Of a stretch of DNA of 64,000 nucleotides, positions 24,955-32,160 are shown one piece after another. The DNA is from Terriglobales bacterium (GTDB taxonomy: Bacteria > Acidobacteriota > Terriglobia > Terriglobales > Acidobacteriaceae). The notes under the pieces are model-generated. The model saw only the letters and a program-made list of their open reading frames with translations, did no database searches and was not told the DNA's origin. Position numbers and translations under genes: made by a program. Within the stretch, counting starts at the first letter, position 1. The number at the start of each line of letters is the position of its first letter. The stretch is taken from positions 124,001 through 188,000 of the forward strand of contig DASRFG010000002.1 in NCBI GenBank assembly GCA_035651655.1. Reading direction: 5' to 3'.

Positions 24955-25905
24955 TTATCTAGCAGCGGCTTCTTTAGCCAGCTTGGAGAGCGCATCCAGG
25001 AACGGAAAAGCGGTACCTGGCGCTTGAATCTGTCCGGTTAAAGACGTGCGAAACGGCACCATCCGACCATAGAACTCGCGGGTGCTCTGCTTGTCTTGCG
25101 TGACAGCAGCGCCGTTTAATGTCAGCCCGGCAAAGACGCCACGCGCTCGCGAATAGGTGAGTATCTGGGCGCGCATCTTCCAGTCGGTCTCGCCTTCAGC
25201 ATGCCGGCCCACGGGGCCCGCCGCCGCCGAGGCATCCGCGCCAATTTGAAACTTGCTCGACAGCAGGTTTCTCATCCCTTGCTCGTTCATGACGAGCATG
25301 ACCAGGTCCACGGCCTGGCCGCCGATCTGCAGTCCGAAGCTTCCGCCCTTGACTGTGAAGAATGCCGGAGCACTCCAACCTTTGGGGGTGCGACAACTGG
25401 CCACTCCGCGTCCGTAACGGCCGCCGAATACGAATCCACCTTTAAGCAGTGAAGGAACTACGGCAACACATTCCGCCGATCCCAGCACTTCTTCGGGAAT
25501 GCCCCTGTCCGGCGCAGACATGATGTCCTTCAGAACGTCCGCGGCGGCTTGCACTCGCTGCCCCGGTTTGGTCTCCGCCAAGGCCTCGCTCTCAGCCGCG
25601 GAAGGCTGTGCAGGGGCGCTGCTGGTGCTCTGAGCCGGTGTTGCCGGGGGTTGGGTAGCCGTGGCCGGACTCGCTGGCGCCGTCGGCGTGGTCTGGGTCG
25701 CCGGAGCCGCCTGATTCGGCGCAGCGTCAGTCGGAGTCTTGTCAGCCGGCGGGATATCAGTTTCAGTTGCCGGCTCGTCCACCGGAGCGTTTTGCACTTC
25801 GGCTGGAGGCTTGGCCTGGTCCGCTGAGGTGCTGGTCTGGCTCTGGGCAAAACTCATGGCCACAAGGCCAGCAAACATTGCAAATACAACAAAGGATTTC
25901 GTCAT
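24955..25905 (-). CDS. SYLF (Ysc84-type) domain exported protein
   Basis: 316 residues. A signal peptide (SFVVFAMFAGLVAMSFAQSQ) is followed by about 90 residues rich in Pro, Ala, Thr and Gln, probably a flexible linker, then a SYLF domain from about residue 125: SAECVAVVPSLLKGGFVFGG, RYGRGVASCRTPKGWSAPAF, GGSFGLQIGGQAVDLVMLVM and YSRARGVFAGLTLNGAAVTQ. SYLF domains bind lipids or, in eukaryotes, actin and phosphoinositides; in bacteria the role is unknown and envelope lipid binding is a guess. Confidence 0.85.
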   Translation of the reverse strand: MTKSFVVFAMFAGLVAMSFAQSQTSTSADQAKPPAEVQNAPVDEPATETDIPPADKTPTDAAPNQAAPATQTTPTAPASPATATQPPATPAQSTSSAPAQPSAAESEALAETKPGQRVQAAADVLKDIMSAPDRGIPEEVLGSAECVAVVPSLLKGGFVFGGRYGRGVASCRTPKGWSAPAFFTVKGGSFGLQIGGQAVDLVMLVMNEQGMRNLLSSKFQIGADASAAAGPVGRHAEGETDWKMRAQILTYSRARGVFAGLTLNGAAVTQDKQSTREFYGRMVPFRTSLTGQIQAPGTAFPFLDALSKLAKEAAAR

Positions 25906-26048
25906 CGCTCTTCAACCTCGGAGGAAGTCACAGCAATCATGAGTAGTTTTCTTTGAACGCCATCCTAAACCCAAGGACGAAGCTGGAGTGCTGTGAATTG
26001 CGTGATGGGTTGGCAGATGAGGTGCGGGCTCGGGGGTACTTTTCTGCC

Positions 26049-26095
26049 AAAAAAAAAGGGGGCCGGAACTGACCCTTATTCCCAGTTCCAACCCC
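26049..26095 (-). terminator. Rho-independent terminator of the response regulator gene
   Basis: On the minus strand GGGGTTGGAACTG (26095-26083) pairs with CAGTTCCGGCCCC (26071-26059) over 13 bp including two G-U pairs, with an 11-base loop, and a run of nine T follows (26057-26049). It ends transcription of the gene stopping at 26187. The surrounding 25906-26186 has no other gene. Confidence 0.85.
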
Positions 26096-26186
26096 TCTCC
26101 CAGGTTCTGTGGTAGGTGAGCGCAGTATGCCGTCAGGGAGCATGGCCGACAAGGTTACCGAAGGCCGATGCCGAAAGTAACTTCCC

Positions 26187-26855
26187 CTACTTTGCTGTAA
26201 CTAGCGAGTGCGTAATGGCGTGGACGGAAAGGGCTATACGGTTCTGTACCCCAACCTTACGCATCAGTTTGGCGACGTGGGCCTTCACCGTGCGCTCCTC
26301 AATCCCCAGGGCAGCCCCAATTTCCTTGTTGGAGCGTCCGGCCACCAACATTTCCAGAACTTCCTTTTCCCGGTCCGTAAAAGTGACCCTGCCGGCGGGA
26401 AAGATTCGTCCCGGCGAGGTTGAAACCCGCTCGATGAACGTGGAGAGCACGTGCCGTGGCGCCCACACTGAGCCTTGGTTGACCACCCGGATGGCTTGAA
26501 TAAATTCGGTCGGGGTAGCTGCCTCGTCAACATAGCCCTTGGCGCCCGCAGCGATGGCCTTCAGGATAGTTTCTTCGTCAGCACCGGAACCGGTTACGAT
26601 GATCCGTAGGTCAGGACGAGCGGCCTTCAGGCTGGCCATCATATCGAACAGGTTCTGGCCGCCACGGCTGCCAAGTAGTACCAAATCAACGTTTTCCCGA
26701 GCGGCCAGTTCCGGGACGGTAGAAGAGAGCAGTTCAAGATCGGCCTCAGAATCAAACAACGCCCTAAAGCCGACAAAACGAAGTGGGTCGCTCTCTACCA
26801 CAGCAATCCGAATACTCGGTTTTTTCGACAAAGCTGGTTTTACGGCCGCTTTCAT
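26187..26855 (-). CDS. LuxR/NarL-type response regulator with degenerate receiver
   Basis: 222 residues. A receiver-like domain (residues 15-125) is joined to a LuxR-type helix-turn-helix (VTFTDREKEVLEMLVAGRSN, then KEIGAALGIEERTVKAHVAK, residues 155-215). The acidic pair is partly kept (Glu21, Asp23), but the phospho-acceptor position is Gly62 (VDLVLLGSRGG) instead of Asp, and the conserved Lys is Glu111 (GYVDEAATP). It is therefore likely to work without Asp phosphorylation, through ligand, protein contact or constitutive binding. No histidine kinase is adjacent. AGAGGA precedes the ATG. Confidence 0.88.
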   Translation of the reverse strand: MKAAVKPALSKKPSIRIAVVESDPLRFVGFRALFDSEADLELLSSTVPELAARENVDLVLLGSRGGQNLFDMMASLKAARPDLRIIVTGSGADEETILKAIAAGAKGYVDEAATPTEFIQAIRVVNQGSVWAPRHVLSTFIERVSTSPGRIFPAGRVTFTDREKEVLEMLVAGRSNKEIGAALGIEERTVKAHVAKLMRKVGVQNRIALSVHAITHSLVTAK

Positions 26856-26948
26856 AATTTATCCTCTTTGGGGGGTGGCTTAGGATAGCCATAACCGGGC
26901 GTATGGTAAAGAGTAGAAAACCCTTTAGTGCAAACGGAGGTAACTGGG

Positions 26949-27605
26949 ATGAGGCAGGTGGTTAGAGTACAAATGCTGGTCTTTCTAGTAGGACTCTCTC
27001 TGACGGCTAGTGCCGCGACAGCAATGAGGCCCCGGGCAGACCAAAACCAAAATCCGACCGGTGCCCAGAGTGAGCAGCAACCCACCTCTCAGCAACCACC
27101 GGAGGCCAGTGCTCCTCAACAGACCCCACCGGTGGCCGAAGCTCCAAGCGCGCGTGCGCCAATCAACCAGCCGCCGTACGAACCGAAGTTTGCAGGAGAT
27201 CCGTCGCGCTCGGAATCTGAATCTCAGGCACTCGGCTATATGCGCACCGTGCTGCGCGCTCAAAAGGTCTACAAGCAGAAACACGATCATTACGCTGCGT
27301 CATTAATGGACTTGGCTACTCACGGTGGAATGGTTACCAAGCGCATGGCCCGCACGACCGACCGCGGCGATTACGTTGTCGGTTTTAAGCACACCGACCA
27401 ATCTCACAAAACTGCGACCCCTACTCGACGTGCAAAGGCTGCAAAGAAGCCGTCGAGTCCTACTGCCGAAAATGATGGCTACATCCTGGCGCTCACCCCT
27501 AAGAACCTGGACGCCACTCATCGTTCGTTTTATGCAGAGGAAGACGGCAAGATCCACGCTGACGAAACCAAGCCCGCCGGGCCGGATTCGCCGGTGTTGC
27601 GATAA
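26949..27605 (+). CDS. Exported protein with pilin-like segment, function unknown
   Basis: 218 residues from the ATG at 26949, which has GGAGG about eight bases upstream. A signal peptide (VRVQMLVFLVGLSLTASAAT) is followed by a Gln/Pro-rich linker (residues 25-75). The segment SESESQALGYMRTVLRAQKV and YKQKHDHYAASLMDLATHGG resembles the start of the globular domain of type IV pilin-like or pseudopilin proteins, but the conserved pilin N-terminus is absent. DGYILALTPKNLDATHRSFY fits the same kind of beta sheet. A Lys-rich insert is near residue 160. Divergent from the response regulator. Function not known. Confidence 0.6.
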   Translation: MRQVVRVQMLVFLVGLSLTASAATAMRPRADQNQNPTGAQSEQQPTSQQPPEASAPQQTPPVAEAPSARAPINQPPYEPKFAGDPSRSESESQALGYMRTVLRAQKVYKQKHDHYAASLMDLATHGGMVTKRMARTTDRGDYVVGFKHTDQSHKTATPTRRAKAAKKPSSPTAENDGYILALTPKNLDATHRSFYAEEDGKIHADETKPAGPDSPVLR

Positions 27606-27610
27606 CCGTA

Positions 27611-27635
27611 GTTCAGAGATCCTTGGGGACTGAAC
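27611..27635. other. Hairpin between convergent genes
   Basis: GTTCAG (27611-27616) and CTGAAC (27630-27635) form a 6-bp stem with a 13-base loop in the gap between two converging genes. Directly after it is the perfect palindrome ATCACGTGAT (27639-27648). No U-run is present on the plus strand, so a terminator role is only possible. Confidence 0.3.
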
Positions 27636-27665
27636 GCGATCACGTGATTCCGTAGAGCGGATTTT

Positions 27666-28382
27666 CTATGTTGCGGCTCCGGGTTTTATTTCGATTGCCT
27701 TTCCGCCACGATAGGTCACCTCGAGCGGCTTGCCGCCGTTGGGATAGTTCACGGTTTTGATCGCGGGATCTTCCTGCCGCTGCGGCACTCCCATTCCGAG
27801 CGCGAAGCTTGCCTGAATTTCATCCATGCCGGGCTTCACTTCGTGCTTTTCGATCGAGTCCCAAACCTCCTTGGGCCATACCTTGTAGAGCTGGCGGGGA
27901 TCGTCAATGAAAAACATCTCGTCGGAATAAATCTGATAATCGCTCCCCTTCATCGCGCCAATGGGAACTGAATAGCTCTTAGCCTCCTTCTCGAAAATTG
28001 CGATGACTTGCTTCTGCTTGCGCGATCCAGGAGCAACATCCGTGGTCACATCTTTGATCTGGAGTTTTTCGATGGGGCCCAGCAGACCCGCCTCGTGACT
28101 GAAATCGGTGAGGTGGCGCGCCGGATCGTATGCGTAATAAAAGTACCTGTAGCCCTCCTTCACCCACACGGGTTGTCGGGTGAGCTGGCGAGCCGATTTC
28201 AAGTCATAGGGATAGAGTTTTTTCGGCACCACGTAATACGTAGGGTTGAGCGGCGGCGCTTGCTGGGCCGCGGGTGCTGCCGATTGATGGCGCGAACGAT
28301 AGATGTAAATCAGGCGTGCTGCAGCCACTACCAGGCCGATGGCCAAAATCACCTGCAACGTTTTGCGGGTATCTGCTTTCAT
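27666..28382 (-). CDS. Membrane-anchored periplasmic protein, unknown function
   Basis: About 238 residues from the ATG at 28382 (MKADTRKTLQVILAIGLVVA). One N-terminal membrane anchor is followed by a Pro/Ala/Gln linker and a soluble domain. The C-terminal part (EVKPGMDEIQASFALGMGVP ... GKPLEVTYRGGKAIEI) loosely recalls BamE/SmpA-like folds (G-M-x-x-x-Q helix then short strands), but the match is weak. No family assigned. Likely faces the periplasm. Confidence 0.55.
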   Translation of the reverse strand: MKADTRKTLQVILAIGLVVAAARLIYIYRSRHQSAAPAAQQAPPLNPTYYVVPKKLYPYDLKSARQLTRQPVWVKEGYRYFYYAYDPARHLTDFSHEAGLLGPIEKLQIKDVTTDVAPGSRKQKQVIAIFEKEAKSYSVPIGAMKGSDYQIYSDEMFFIDDPRQLYKVWPKEVWDSIEKHEVKPGMDEIQASFALGMGVPQRQEDPAIKTVNYPNGGKPLEVTYRGGKAIEIKPGAAT

Positions 28383-28655
28383 CCGCGTCTCCAACTTGCC
28401 ACTGGGCACCTCAGGTTGCTCGAACTTCGTAAGGTTTATTTCCTAACGCATTAAGATTTTTCCCGAATTCCAGCCTTTGCCTTTCGCTCCCTATACTGGG
28501 ATCACTTTTTACCAAAAAAGGACCAATGGTCCGCTGGCTCTCGGGCACGAATATCCTGGGGGAAACGGTGCAAGGGAGGGAGCGGACAATTGGGAATGCT
28601 CCCCGCCAGCTTCGGCTGCCGCGGGGAGTGTGTATTTTTTGGCTGAGTCGTACGG

Positions 28656-28949
28656 TTACTCGGCAACCATCTCGCGCCAGCTTCTGCTGCCCCGCCGCGC
28701 CGCTTCCTCAGCAAAGCGCTCGCCCATGGTTGTGAGTGCAGAGAAGATGCGCACTCCGCGGTCAATGTAGGCCGGCGCGTCTTCCCAGAAGTTTTCGAAT
28801 TTCTCCGGATACTCCGAGGCAAGCGCTGCTAGGCCAGCCGCCGCAATAACTGTTCCCGGAACCTTACGACCTGAAATCAGGAGCAACGCACCTGCTCCCA
28901 GTGAACCAAACACCACCGCCCGCTTCCAGCCTTCCATCTTCTCCTCCAT
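28656..28949 (-). CDS. Small membrane-associated hypothetical protein
   Basis: 97 residues from the ATG at 28949 (MEEKMEGWKRAVVFGSLGAG); a second ATG at 28937 is equally possible. Two weak hydrophobic stretches (AVVFGSLGAGALLLISG and GTVIAAAGLAALASEY) precede an acidic and then basic helical tail (PEKFENFWEDAPAYIDRGVR, EEAARRGSRSWREMVAE). Codon use and length look real but no family was recognised. The stretch 28383-28655 between this gene and its neighbour shows no gene. Confidence 0.5.
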   Translation of the reverse strand: MEEKMEGWKRAVVFGSLGAGALLLISGRKVPGTVIAAAGLAALASEYPEKFENFWEDAPAYIDRGVRIFSALTTMGERFAEEAARRGSRSWREMVAE

Positions 28950-29140
28950 CTTCCCGATGCCTCGCCGTAACCGATTTTCGTTTCGTCGAGAGGATAACAC
29001 TGCCCAATGACGCCGCCCGCTAACGCTCATAACTGATTAGAGCGATATCCAGGCAGCACTGTTGCTTAGGCTGCTAATGGATGCAACGACCTAAAATTCC
29101 TTGTTCGGGTACACTGTTCCGTCCAATTCAGGAGAGAGAG

Positions 29141-30316
29141 TTGAGATTAAATCTGCCCTGCATCTGCCTGGTTGCCTGCATCCTGTGCTGCCAATGTGCT
29201 TTCGCCGAAACCAAGCCCCGGGCACGCGACTTGGGCGTGCCATTCGAGGGCACAGCGGGGCCGCTGAATGCCATCACGGACGTACAAGGGGTTGAGGTAG
29301 GGCATACGACCCTTATTTCAGGCGAAGGCCCCCTAAAAGTTGGCGTCGGTCCGGTACGCACAGGAGTAACGGCTGTGCTGCCGCGCGGCACGACCAACAG
29401 CGATCCCGTATTCGCCGCCTGGTTCACCGAGAACGGCAATGGCGAGATGACGGGCACGACCTGGGTGGAAGAATCGGGATTCCTCGAGGGCCCGGTCATG
29501 ATCACCAATACCCACAGCGTGGGGGTGGTCCGAGATGCCGTGATTCAGTGGCGGGTGAAGCATGGGCAGCCTAAGGAAAGCGAGTACTGGTGGTCGCTTC
29601 CGGTAGTGGCGGAAACCTGGGACGGCTACCTGAATGACACCAACGGTTTCCACGTGCGTCCAGAAGACGCATTTCATGCTTTGGAGACCGCGCGCGGCGG
29701 TCCCGTTCCCGAAGGCAATGTTGGTGGCGGTACCGGCATGATCTGCTACGAATTTAAAGGCGGCATAGGAACGGCCTCGCGAAAGCTCACGGAAAAGCAG
29801 GGCGGCTACACCGTGGGCGTGCTGGTGCAGTGCAACCATGGCCGGCGCGGGCAGTTGCGGATCGCAGGCGTCCCCGTGGGCAGCGAGATTACGGACTATC
29901 CCGTCTGGTCACAAATGGGGATGGCGAGGCCGAGGGACGTTGGCTCGATCATTGTTGTGGTCGCGACTGACGCGCCGCTCCTGCCGCACCAACTTAAGCG
30001 CATCGCCAGGCGCGTCACCCTCGGCCTGGGCCGCAATGGCGCCACCGCGGGAAACGGGTCAGGCGACATTTTTATTGCTTTCTCCACCGCGAATCCGGGC
30101 GCATTCAGCTACAAGCACGTAACCCATCCGGCGATGATGGCCAACGATCAGTTGGATCCGCTATTTGATGCGACCGTTCAGGCTGTTGAAGAAGCTGAGG
30201 TAAACGCCCTGGTTGCGGCTGAAACCATGGTTGGAGCGGACAACCATAAGGCGACGGCAATTCCGCACGATCGTCTGCGCGAAATTTTAAAGAAGTATAA
30301 CCGTCTGGGCAGATAA
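29141..30316 (+). CDS. P1-family peptidase (DmpA/BapA-like aminopeptidase), exported
   Basis: About 391 residues from the TTG at 29141, preferred because AGGAGAGAGAG precedes it and a signal peptide follows (LPCICLVACILCCQCAFAE); the frame is open to 29081. The fold is that of Ntn-like P1 hydrolases, which self-cleave before a nucleophilic Ser. The cleavage motif is seen as AGNGSGDIFIAFSTAN, with Asn-Gly-Ser-Gly-Asp. Other marks: ITDVQGVEVGHTTL, TGVTAVLPRGTT, MITNTHSVGVV and EGNVGGGTGMICYEFKGGIG. Relatives cleave N-terminal D- or beta-amino acids from peptides. Probably periplasmic. Confidence 0.9.
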   Translation: MRLNLPCICLVACILCCQCAFAETKPRARDLGVPFEGTAGPLNAITDVQGVEVGHTTLISGEGPLKVGVGPVRTGVTAVLPRGTTNSDPVFAAWFTENGNGEMTGTTWVEESGFLEGPVMITNTHSVGVVRDAVIQWRVKHGQPKESEYWWSLPVVAETWDGYLNDTNGFHVRPEDAFHALETARGGPVPEGNVGGGTGMICYEFKGGIGTASRKLTEKQGGYTVGVLVQCNHGRRGQLRIAGVPVGSEITDYPVWSQMGMARPRDVGSIIVVVATDAPLLPHQLKRIARRVTLGLGRNGATAGNGSGDIFIAFSTANPGAFSYKHVTHPAMMANDQLDPLFDATVQAVEEAEVNALVAAETMVGADNHKATAIPHDRLREILKKYNRLGR

Positions 30317-30339
30317 GATTGCTTGCCCCGGTTTCGGTT

Positions 30340-30359
30340 CACACGGCTAAAGCCGTGTG
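30340..30359. repeat. REP-like palindrome at the left edge of the repeat island
   Basis: CACACGGCT-AA-AGCCGTGTG is a perfect palindrome with 9-bp arms, 23 bases after the stop of the peptidase gene. The island contains related palindromes at 30734-30753 (CGCACGGCT-TT-AGCCGTGCG), 30774-30785, 31229-31244, 31262-31281, 31765-31780, 31798-31817, 32100-32119 and 32139-32150. They come in head-to-head pairs flanking the RAYT gene, as REP/BIME elements do. Confidence 0.8.
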
Positions 30360-30390
30360 CTTCCACGGTCAGCCACCCGAGGGTTAGGAA

Positions 30391-30514
30391 AGGGAAGACC
30401 TCAGGGAAGACGTCAGGAAAAGTCGTCAGGGAAGACGTCAAGAAAGCCGTCAGGCAAGGCAGGGAAGACGTCAGGAAAGACCTCAGGAAAGACGTCAGGA
30501 AAGCCGTCAGGCAG
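30391..30514. repeat. Degenerate 12-bp tandem repeat (GTCAGGAAAGAC type)
   Basis: About ten imperfect copies of a 12-base unit close to GTCAGGAAAGAC, several containing the palindrome GACGTC. Frames through it give only low-complexity Lys/Arg-rich peptide and no start signal was seen, so it is taken as non-coding. It fills much of the gene-free stretch 30317-30771. Confidence 0.8.
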
Positions 30515-30565
30515 CCGTGCTTCCACCCTGGTTCAAAACGTTTCTCCACATTTCCCAATTGAAAC

Positions 30566-30795
30566 CTCAGATTGGCAGAAGAGAACGACCCATTTTGGAA
30601 CGACCCAATTGCGTGATCACGGCCGGTCACTGCTCGCCCCGGGGTCCCTGCCTCACAATCAGAGATAGCTCCAGAGAAGTGACGCATTCGGCTGCAATGC
30701 ATCACCTACGACAGGGTTGAATAACCGTGGAAGCGCACGGCTTTAGCCGTGCGAAAAGGGGCAGAAGAGTCATGGGCTTTAGCCCCTGTGAATTC
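30566..30795 (+). repeat. Direct repeat A, left copy (230 bp)
   Basis: Nearly the same sequence recurs at 31931-32160, including CGACCCAATTGCGTGATCAC, CAGAGATAGCTCCAGAGAAG and two palindromes. The left copy includes the start of the RAYT gene. A few single-base changes and small indels separate the copies. Confidence 0.9.
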
Positions 30796-31272
30796 GACGG
30801 CAAACGAACATTCTTCGTAACTGCTGTCACATGGCAACGCATGCCATTGTTGCAAAGCGATCGAATGGCAGAGTTACTTTGCGAAACCATGTTCCGATAT
30901 CGTGAACATGGACGCTACCTTCTGCACGAATTCGTTCTGATGCCTGACCATGTCCATCTCCTGCTCACCCCCGCTCAGAGCATAGCTCTGGAACGTGCGA
31001 TGCAATTCATCAAAGGCGGTTTCTCACATGAAGCGGGGGAATTGCTGAACTCAAGAAAACCTATCTGGGAGAAGAGCTTCACAAATCATAGGATCCGTGA
31101 CCCCAACGATTGCGAGTCGCATCGCAGATATATTCACCTCAATCCGGTTCGGAAGTTGCTGTGTTCGACCGCGGAAAAGTATGCGTTCTCCTCAGCGAAT
31201 CCGAGGTTCCGATTGGATCCCGTTCCACAGGGGCTGAAGCCCCTATCTTTGGCAACTGGATCGCACGGCTGA
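30772..31272 (+). CDS. REP-associated tyrosine transposase (RAYT), Y1/IS200-like
   Basis: 166 residues from the ATG at 30772; the open frame reaches the GTG at 30727, but that lies inside a palindrome. Typical RAYT marks: RTFFVTAVTWQRMPLLQ at the start, the HUH motif PDHVHLLL near residue 60, ERAMQFIKGGFSHEAGELLN, and HRRYIHLNPVRKLLC near 125. RAYTs are single-copy, non-autonomously mobile relatives of IS200/IS605 transposases that cut and spread REP palindromes. Here the gene is directly flanked by REP-like palindromes on both sides, the diagnostic arrangement. The start ATG overlaps the stem GGGCTTTAGCCC, so the hairpin could limit translation. Confidence 0.88.
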   Translation: MGFSPCEFDGKRTFFVTAVTWQRMPLLQSDRMAELLCETMFRYREHGRYLLHEFVLMPDHVHLLLTPAQSIALERAMQFIKGGFSHEAGELLNSRKPIWEKSFTNHRIRDPNDCESHRRYIHLNPVRKLLCSTAEKYAFSSANPRFRLDPVPQGLKPLSLATGSHG

Positions 31273-31321
31273 AGCCGTGCGCTTCCACGGTAGTCCGCCA
31301 GTCGATATGAGGAAACAACGG
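31166..31321 (+). repeat. Direct repeat B, left copy (156 bp, includes RAYT 3' end)
   Basis: The last about 35 codons of the RAYT gene and the palindromes behind it recur at 31702-31857 with the same length and two mismatches noted. The copy ends within the first unit of the 62-bp array. Confidence 0.9.
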
Positions 31322-31701
31322 GAACATATTAGGAACCGGTGCGCTTCCACGTAGTCCGCCAGTCGATATGAGGAAACAACGGGAACATATTAGGAACTGG
31401 TGCGCTTCCACGGTAGTCCGCCAGTCAATATGAGGAAACAACGGGAACATATTAGGAACTGGTGCGCTTCAACGATAATCTGCCAGTCGATGTGAGGAAA
31501 CAACGAGAACATATTAGGAACCGATGCGCTTCCACGGTAGTCCCCCAGTCGATATGAGGAAACAACGGGAACATATTAGGAGCCCGTGCCCTTCCACCTT
31601 GTCCTCCAGTCGATATGAGGAAACAACGGGAACATATTAGGAACCGGTGCGCTTCAACGATAATCTGCCAGTCGATGTGAGGAAATAACGGGAACATATT
31701 A
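31283..31701. repeat. 62-bp tandem repeat array
   Basis: Seven copies of a 61-62 base unit, anchored on GGAAACAACG at 31311, 31372, 31434, 31496, 31558, 31619 and 31681 (the last reads GGAAATAACG); an eighth is in repeat B' at 31847. The unit contains GCTTCCACGGTAGTCCGCCA, CAGTCGATATGAG and GGGAACATATTAGGAAC. Units abut without spacers. Reverse-strand frames give a repeated MFPLFPHIDW peptide, but no start signal or non-repeat part supports coding. Confidence 0.92.
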
Positions 31702-31857
31702 CGACCGCGGAAAAGTATGCGTTCTCCTCAGCGAATCCGAGGTTCCGATTGGATCCCGTTCCACAGGGGCTGAAGCCCCTATCTTTGGCGACTGGATCGC
31801 ACGGCTGAAGCCGTGCGCTTCCACGGTAGTCCGCCAGTCGATGTGAGGAAACAACGG
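31702..31857 (+). repeat. Direct repeat B', right copy, with dead RAYT 3' fragment
   Basis: Second copy of 31166-31321. It carries a 3' fragment of the RAYT gene with no 5' part, followed by the palindromes at 31765-31780 and 31798-31817 and one more 62-bp-type unit. The DNA between here and repeat A' (31858-31930) holds no gene. Confidence 0.88.
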
Positions 31858-31930
31858 ACTAAATATTAGGAGCACGTGCGCTCCACGATTATCTGCAGGC
31901 GCTGGCTCCGTGGAATTGAATCCATTCAAA

Positions 31931-32160
31931 TCTCATATTGGCAGAAAAGAACGACATTTTGGAACGACCCAATTGCGTGATCACGCCCTAGTCACTGCTC
32001 GCCCCGGGGGTCCCTGCCACACAATCAGAGATAGCTCCAGAGAAGTGACGCATACGGCTGCAATGCATCACCAACGACAGTGTTGAATAACCGTGGAAGC
32101 GCACGGCTTTAGCCGTGCGAAAAGGGCAGAAAAGTCATGGGCTTTAGCCCCTGTGAATTC
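31931..32160 (+). repeat. Direct repeat A', right copy (230 bp)
   Basis: Second copy of 30566-30795. Its last bases overlap the stop codon of the MmsA-like gene (minus strand, stop at 32161-32159), so the repeat sits exactly at the 3' end of that operon. The palindrome pair 32100-32119 and 32139-32150 may act as the operon's 3' stem-loop. Confidence 0.88.

Noticed and set aside
31283-31701. CRISPR array
   Set aside because: The 62-bp units abut directly, so there are no unique spacers, and no cas gene is present.
31139-31929. Minus-strand ORFs repeating MFPLFPHIDW
   Set aside because: They are translations of the 62-bp DNA repeat and palindromes, with no start signal and no non-repeat portion.
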